Below are positions 59,477 through 64,000 of a DNA stretch of 64,000 nt, piece by piece. Every line of letters begins with the position of its first letter. The first letter of the stretch is position 1. Source of the stretch: JALZOC01 sp031361295 (GTDB lineage: Bacteria > Acidobacteriota > Vicinamibacteria > Vicinamibacterales > 2-12-FULL-66-21). Both the position numbers and the translations under genes were made by a program. The notes under the pieces were generated by a model, which was not told the DNA's origin, did no database searches, and saw only the letters and a program-made list of their open reading frames with translations. The DNA lies in contig JANMCN010000301.1 in assembly GCA_031361295.1 (NCBI GenBank), positions 23,093 to 87,092 of the forward strand. The letters are read 5' to 3'.

Positions 59477-60963
59477 CGCCGACCCTCGCGCTCGATCAGC
59501 GCGTCGGACTCGCGGCATCGCCACTCGCCGGCCTCGTACTCCGGCAGCGCCGGCCGCCCCTCGGCGCGCCACCGCTCGTGGATGGGCGTGATCAGCGCCC
59601 ACGACGATTCCACGAAGTCGTGGCGGGCGAACAACGTGGGGTCGCCGAGCATCGCGTCGAGCAGAAGCGTCTCATACGCTTCGGGCACGTTGCCCCCGAA
59701 AGCCGTGCCGTACCTGAAGTTCATCATGACGGGTGCGAGCTGCATCCGCGTGCCCGGCAGCTTCGCCTCGAAACGCACCGAAATGCCCTCATCGGGCTGC
59801 ACGTTGATGATGAGCAGGTTGGGCGCGACGGACGACCGGCTGACGCGCTTGAAGATCTGCAGCGGCGGACGGCGGAACTGGATCGCGATTTCGGTGGTTC
59901 GCTTGGGCAGCCGTTTGCCGGTGCGGAGGAAGAACGGCACGCCCGCCCAGCGCCAGCTGTCGAGCTGCATCCGGAGGGCGACGAACGTTTCAGTCGTCGA
60001 CTCGACCGCGACGCCCGGCTCCTGCCGATATGCGGGCACTTCGGATCCCGTCACCCACCCGGCGCGATACTGCGCCCGCACGACGTGCTCGTCCGCGATC
60101 GGCTGCACGGACAGCAGGGCGTCCATCTTGCGGTCGCGCACGCTTTCGGCGGTGAACGCGATGGGCGGCTCCATCGCGACGAGCGACAGCAGCTGCATCA
60201 GGTGATTCTGGACCATGTCGCGGAGCGCACCCGCGCCTTCGTAGTAGGCGGCACGACGTTCGACGCCGACGGTCTCGGCCGCCGTGATCTGCACGTGATC
60301 GATGTAGCGCCGGTTCCAGACGGGCTCGAACATCCCGTTGGCGAACCGGAAGACCATCAGGTTCTGGACGGTCTCCTTGCCCAGATAGTGATCGATGCGG
60401 AAGACCTGCTCCTCGTCGAAGTGCCGATGGACGATGGCGTTCAACTCGCGGGCCGTCTGCAGATCGGTGCCGAAAGGCTTCTCGATGATGATTCGGCGCC
60501 AGCCCGAACCCGTCGCGGTCGCGAGCCCCGCGGTTCCCAGCTGTTCGATGACGTTGGGGTACGCCCCCGGCGGGATGGCGAGATAGAAGAGCACGCCGCC
60601 CGTACTGTCGATGGCCTGGATCTGCGCGGCAAGCTGCTGGTAGATCGCCGGGTTCTGGAAATCTCCGCCCACGTAATGCAGGCGCTCGCAGAGCGAATGC
60701 GCCACCTCGTCTTCGTGGGTCACCCCGGCGAACTCCCTCAGGCTGTCCCGGAACTCCTGGCGAAACCCGTCGTCGCCGAACTCTTCCCGGGCCACGCCAA
60801 CGATCGAGAAGCGCGCGGGCAGCCGTTGATCGCGGGACAGCCGGTACAGCGCCGGCAGCAGCTTGCGCCGCGTCAGGTCTCCAGAGGCGCCGAAGATGAC
60901 GAGTGTCGCCGGCCCTGGCGTGGGCTCGAGACGCAGGCCGTCCTGGAGGGGATTCACGGACAC
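59461..60963 (-). CDS. zwf: glucose-6-phosphate 1-dehydrogenase
   Basis: A 500-aa Zwf that oxidises glucose 6-phosphate to 6-phosphogluconolactone with NADP+. The coenzyme motif is LVIFGASGDLTRRKLLPALY, IIIEKPFGTDLQTARELN contains the conserved EKPxG segment, and FRIDHYLGKETVQNLMVFR holds the catalytic His and Lys. Start GTG 60963 gives the family N-terminus VSVNPLQDGLRLEPTPG; the longer frame upstream is Arg-rich and is rejected. It begins a three-gene operon with opcA and gnd. Confidence 0.96.
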   Translation of the reverse strand: MSVNPLQDGLRLEPTPGPATLVIFGASGDLTRRKLLPALYRLSRDQRLPARFSIVGVAREEFGDDGFRQEFRDSLREFAGVTHEDEVAHSLCERLHYVGGDFQNPAIYQQLAAQIQAIDSTGGVLFYLAIPPGAYPNVIEQLGTAGLATATGSGWRRIIIEKPFGTDLQTARELNAIVHRHFDEEQVFRIDHYLGKETVQNLMVFRFANGMFEPVWNRRYIDHVQITAAETVGVERRAAYYEGAGALRDMVQNHLMQLLSLVAMEPPIAFTAESVRDRKMDALLSVQPIADEHVVRAQYRAGWVTGSEVPAYRQEPGVAVESTTETFVALRMQLDSWRWAGVPFFLRTGKRLPKRTTEIAIQFRRPPLQIFKRVSRSSVAPNLLIINVQPDEGISVRFEAKLPGTRMQLAPVMMNFRYGTAFGGNVPEAYETLLLDAMLGDPTLFARHDFVESSWALITPIHERWRAEGRPALPEYEAGEWRCRESDALIEREGRRWRTL

Positions 60964-61031
60964 CGGAGGATCATACCCGAGAGTTCGCGGCGTGCGAGTG
61001 GCGGAGCGGCGGCGGAAGGACCGCGAACACG

Positions 61032-62621
61032 CTACTTGCGCGCGGCGAGATAGGTCGACACGGCGTCGAGCTGCGCGGAGCTCAGGCGGTCGCCGAACGA
61101 AGGCATCTCGGCATCCGGATCGACGAGCTCCGGGTCGACGATCCACCGGCGCAGCGTCGCGGCGTCGTGTTTCGAGCCTTCGCGCGACAGGTCCGGGCCG
61201 TCTTTCCCGCCGTCACCATCGATCTTGTGGCACCCGACGCAGTAGCGGGCGAACACCGCCGCGACGGTCTCGATGTGCGGCGGGAATCCCGGATAGGGCT
61301 GGAGCGAGGCCCGCCGGGCGTAGGCGACCATGGCGGCCACCTCGCGCTCGTTGACGACCGTCGGCGGTTCCCGGAGGCCCGGGGCGATCATCTCGGGATC
61401 GAGCACGTGCGACGACAGCCATTCCGGCCCGCGGGCAGCCGGCAGCCCTTCGAGCGGCTCGGCGAGCCCCGTCTCCGCATGGCAACGTGCGCAGTTCGCC
61501 TTCTGCACCATCGGCCGGCCGCCGATCTCACGGAGCGTCCACGTATCGCGCGAGGCGGCGCTCAGCGGCCGGTCGCGCCATCCAAGCGTCGTCAGCGCCC
61601 CCACGAGGACGACGCCAGCCGTGACGGCGACCATGATGCCGCGGCGACGTCGAGGATCCCGGTCGGGGCCTCGATCGATCCACGGGAGCAGGGCGAGGAG
61701 GCCGGCTGCGAGGCCCGGAATCACCATCGCGCCCACGACCTCCCACTTGCCCGGGAAATACTTCAACAGCTGGAACAAGCCCAGGAAATACCACTCCGGC
61801 CTGGGGATGAAGGTCGCGTCGGTGGGATCGGCCGGGCCCTCGAGCGCCGGCGTCCCGTGCCACGCCAGCGCGGTGAGGGCGGCCAGCACCAGCGCGATCA
61901 TCGTGATGTCGCGAGCCGCCTGGGACGGGTAGAACAGCGTCTGCGGGCCTGACCGCGGCCTGACGGGACCGGAAATGCCCTGCCTTCGCATGAGCACCAT
62001 GTGCCCGGCCGTCAACACGACCAGGGCGATCGGCAGGAAGATCACATGGGCCGAGTACCAGCGGGTCAGGGTCAGCGCGCCGATGGTCGCTCCGCCGCGC
62101 ATGACCCCGGCGACGATGTCGCCGCCGACGGGCGTCAGCTTCGCGATGTTGATCGTGACGACCGTCGCCCAGTACGCCCGCTGATCCCACGGCAGCAGGT
62201 ATCCCGTCAGCGCGAACGCGAGGATCAAGCCGAGGAGGGCGAGCCCGGACAGCCACGTGATTTCCCGCGGCGGCTTGTACGATCCGAACACGATGACCCG
62301 CAGCATGTGCGCGGCCATCGCGACGACAATGAAGCTGGCGCCGAAATGGTGCAGGCCGCGGACGAGGCCGCCGGCGGACAAATTCGTGATGAAGCGGACG
62401 CTGTCGTAGGCGTGGTCCGGCGTCGGGGCGTAGTACAGCGTGAGGAACGCGCCGGTGATCAGCTGGATCGACAGCAGCGCGAGAAGGATGCTGCCCAGGG
62501 TGAAGAACCACCCGGTGCCGGGGGGGAGCGGTTCATCCAGCATCACGCTGGCGGCCTCGCGGTACCCGGTGCGCGCGTCGAGCCAGTTGGCCAGGCCGAT
62601 CCGCCTGAGGATCCGTCTCAC
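61032..62621 (-). CDS. cytochrome b fused to a diheme cytochrome c tail
   Basis: A 529-aa membrane protein. The first 330 residues are a cytochrome b with two pairs of heme His in LHHFGASFIVVAMAAHMLRV and WYSAHVIFLPIALVVLTAGH, and the Qo-site motif PEWY at P275. After a helix near residue 330-350 comes a soluble part with two c-type heme sites, CARCH at 377-381 and CVGCH at 461-465. It pairs with a Rieske protein in the adjoining overlapping gene (GTGA), so the complex is a quinol:cytochrome c oxidoreductase with the c-heme domain attached to the b subunit. The open frame upstream of GTG 62621 is a Rieske shadow and is rejected. Confidence 0.94.
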   Translation of the reverse strand: MRRILRRIGLANWLDARTGYREAASVMLDEPLPPGTGWFFTLGSILLALLSIQLITGAFLTLYYAPTPDHAYDSVRFITNLSAGGLVRGLHHFGASFIVVAMAAHMLRVIVFGSYKPPREITWLSGLALLGLILAFALTGYLLPWDQRAYWATVVTINIAKLTPVGGDIVAGVMRGGATIGALTLTRWYSAHVIFLPIALVVLTAGHMVLMRRQGISGPVRPRSGPQTLFYPSQAARDITMIALVLAALTALAWHGTPALEGPADPTDATFIPRPEWYFLGLFQLLKYFPGKWEVVGAMVIPGLAAGLLALLPWIDRGPDRDPRRRRGIMVAVTAGVVLVGALTTLGWRDRPLSAASRDTWTLREIGGRPMVQKANCARCHAETGLAEPLEGLPAARGPEWLSSHVLDPEMIAPGLREPPTVVNEREVAAMVAYARRASLQPYPGFPPHIETVAAVFARYCVGCHKIDGDGGKDGPDLSREGSKHDAATLRRWIVDPELVDPDAEMPSFGDRLSSAQLDAVSTYLAARK

Positions 62622-63109
62622 AGCCGCACCAGCACCGACGCATCCGCGGCATCGATCCGCGCCTCGACCACGTCGAGCGGCCGCGGCGGCGGACCTGACA
62701 GGACCGTGCCGTCCCGCCCGTAGACGCCCCCGTGGCACGGGCACTTGAACTTCTTGCCTTCGCCGTCCCACTGGACCTGGCAGCCAAGGTGCGTGCACGT
62801 GGCGGACATCGCGCGCACGCTGTCGCGGCCGTCCCACACCAGGAAGACGGTTTCACGTGCGCGCTCGCGGTACCACCCGTTCACACGCGAAACCGAGAGA
62901 ATCCGCGCGATCGGCTCGCCCGCTTTCAGCTCCGCGGTCGACCCCGCGCGCACCCACCGGCCGCCCGCGGCGACCTTCGGCGGCCGCAACGCGAACACCC
63001 CCAGGAGCGCCGAAAAGCCTCCGCCGATGAGCGCCAGCGTGGCATTGACGAACACGACGAGCGCGCGCCGGCGTCCCGGCGGAAGTGCGTGAGCGGGGCA
63101 ATCAGGCAT
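62618..63109 (-). CDS. Rieske iron-sulfur protein
   Basis: A 163-aa Rieske subunit. The N-terminus is a single anchor helix (ALVVFVNATLALIGGGFSAL). The [2Fe-2S] motifs are CTHLGC in SATCTHLGCQVQWDGEGKKF and CPCHGG in CPCHGGVYGRDG, giving two Cys and two His ligands in the normal order. I chose ATG 63109 (MPDCPAH) because the longer frame adds unlikely N-terminal sequence. It overlaps the cytochrome b/c gene by 4 bases and so forms a two-gene quinol oxidoreductase operon. Confidence 0.95.
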   Translation of the reverse strand: MPDCPAHALPPGRRRALVVFVNATLALIGGGFSALLGVFALRPPKVAAGGRWVRAGSTAELKAGEPIARILSVSRVNGWYRERARETVFLVWDGRDSVRAMSATCTHLGCQVQWDGEGKKFKCPCHGGVYGRDGTVLSGPPPRPLDVVEARIDAADASVLVRL

Positions 63110-63242
63110 GAACAGGGTTGCGACTGCGAAGGATGGGCCAATCGGGGCCGCGCGGTATTTTACGGCGGGCGGGACAAATTTGCGACTCCCGGCCCGCGGA
63201 GAGTTCGGGAATCGTAAGCGCTTTCGCTTCTGCGTGGCGGGA

Positions 63243-64000
63243 TTACTTGCGCAGCGTATCGAGGTATGCCCGCGCTTTCGCGGTGCCGAGGAGGCGCAAT
63301 TTCGCGAGCACGTCCTCCCTCGCACCGGGATCACGTTCGTGTTCGGCGATGCGGATCAGCTCGTCCTCGGCCTGCGCGTTGAACAGCCCGACGAGAATCG
63401 GCCGCTTCGTGGCGGCTGACGCAGCCTGGACTCGCGCGTATAACGCCGACAGCTGCTCGCGCCCGCCGGCGTCGCCCAGCGTCGCAATCGCGGCGTCGCG
63501 CAGCGCGGGATTCGCTTCCGACTGCGCGATGCGCATGAGCGCCGCGGCCGCATCGCGCTGACCGAGCGACGTGACCACCTGGTATTTGACGCGGTCGTTC
63601 GCCGTCGCGTAAACCTGCAACAGCTCGTTCGACACGGCAGCCCCGCCAAGCCGCCCGAGCTCGCGGACCGCGGCGAGGCGCACGGGCTCCGGGCCCGTTT
63701 TCGCGACGTCGAGGACCGTGGCGCGCGCATCGGTGCGGCTCGATTGCGCGAGCAGGAACAGGGCCCGCCGGGATTCACCCGGGCTGGTCCCGCTCAGGGC
63801 AATCTCCTTGAGCAGTGGAATGACGCGCGGCGCATCGGTCTGCATCAGGCTGCCGAGCGCCTGGATGCGGAGGTCTGTGTCGGGCATGGACCGCTCGAAC
63901 ATCCAGGGATCGGGCGGCAGTGGTGGAACGGGCGGCGTCGGAGCGGCGGGTGCTGGCGCCGGCCTGCGCACGGCCGACGGCGCCGGCGGGGCCTCGGGCG
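63243..64000 (-). CDS. HEAT-repeat-like protein, 5' end outside the window
   Basis: A protein of at least 252 codons whose start lies beyond the right edge; the frame is open to base 64000. Near its visible N-terminus is a Pro/Ala-rich linker (RRPAPAPAAPTPPVPPLPP), then a series of about 30-residue helical repeats, e.g. PVRLAAVRELGRLGGAAVSN, VKYQVVTSLGQRDAAAALM and PALRDAAIATLGDAGGREQL. These look like HEAT/PBS-lyase-type repeats used for protein contacts. The C-terminus ends TAKARAYLDTLRK. Partner unknown. It may be a membrane- or periplasm-linked scaffold, but the signal is out of view. Confidence 0.8.
   Translation of the reverse strand, partial: PEAPPAPSAVRRPAPAPAAPTPPVPPLPPDPWMFERSMPDTDLRIQALGSLMQTDAPRVIPLLKEIALSGTSPGESRRALFLLAQSSRTDARATVLDVAKTGPEPVRLAAVRELGRLGGAAVSNELLQVYATANDRVKYQVVTSLGQRDAAAALMRIAQSEANPALRDAAIATLGDAGGREQLSALYARVQAASAATKRPILVGLFNAQAEDELIRIAEHERDPGAREDVLAKLRLLGTAKARAYLDTLRK

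Noticed and set aside
1..64000. CRISPR arrays, rRNA, tRNA, insertion sequences
   Set aside because: I saw no regularly spaced repeats, no clover-leaf-like or rRNA-like segments and no transposase or integrase motif. A covariance-model scan would be decisive.

Overview
This 64-kb window is GC-rich, almost fully coding bacterial chromosome. Genes run in long same-strand blocks, many joined by 4-base start/stop overlaps and using GTG or TTG starts. I see no rRNA, tRNA, transposase, integrase or CRISPR array, and no gene-free gap longer than about 300 bases. Gene content fits a Gram-negative-type soil or sediment bacterium: heptosyltransferase-type and polyprenol-phosphate sugar transferases, MurJ, a Rieske/cytochrome b complex, OpcA and Anbu. 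My best guess is Acidobacteriota, perhaps Vicinamibacteria, but that is inference and no marker gene here proves it.

Layout. (1) 1-22.8 kb, plus strand: a surface-polysaccharide or glycoconjugate locus. It has GT2, GT4 and GT9 transferases, GT-C (GT39-like) membrane transferases, two sugar-nucleotide epimerase/dehydratases, a DegT-type aminotransferase, a Wzx-like flippase, a methyltransferase, a secretin/TonB-N-terminus-like secreted protein and three radical SAM enzymes. (2) 22.9-24.3 kb: three small genes (a secreted protein, a VOC protein and a cupin). (3) 24.4-28.5 kb, minus strand: the Anbu operon (proteasome-like peptidase, permuted ATP-grasp, alpha-E protein, transglutaminase), with a second transglutaminase-fold gene divergent from it. 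(4) 29.7-37.9 kb: a second glycan block with a polyprenol-phosphate sugar synthase, two GT-C proteins, a methyltransferase, an acetyltransferase, a deacetylase-like protein and a GT4. (5) 38.0-46.0 kb: housekeeping and metabolism (YqeY-like, MurJ, an MFS exporter, rhomboid, cupin, fused two-subunit dehydrogenase E1, and a frameshifted beta-propeller gene). (6) 46.0-55.3 kb, minus strand: a gas-vesicle gene cluster. (7) 55.4-64 kb, minus strand: acyl-CoA ligase, gnd-opcA-zwf, Rieske plus a cytochrome b/c fusion, and a HEAT-repeat protein that runs off the window.

The gas-vesicle cluster is the most interesting part. In transcription order it reads CBS-domain protein, GvpJ, GvpA, a GAF/PAS histidine kinase, a receiver protein, GvpF, GvpG, a tandem ArsA/Get3-type ATPase, a GvpF/L protein, a GvpA-family minor protein, another GvpF/L protein and GvpK. 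GvpN and GvpO are not seen in the window. Two features set it apart: a sensor kinase/receiver pair sits inside the operon immediately after gvpA, and a double-headed Get3-like ATPase sits where one might expect another assembly ATPase. In addition, five or six of the Gvp proteins carry unusual lysine/arginine-rich tails, some with coiled-coil stretches. A TTGCCT-N17-TATATT promoter lies directly before gvpJ. I propose a signal-regulated gas-vesicle-like shell whose assembly uses a Get3-like ATPase; this is a hypothesis.
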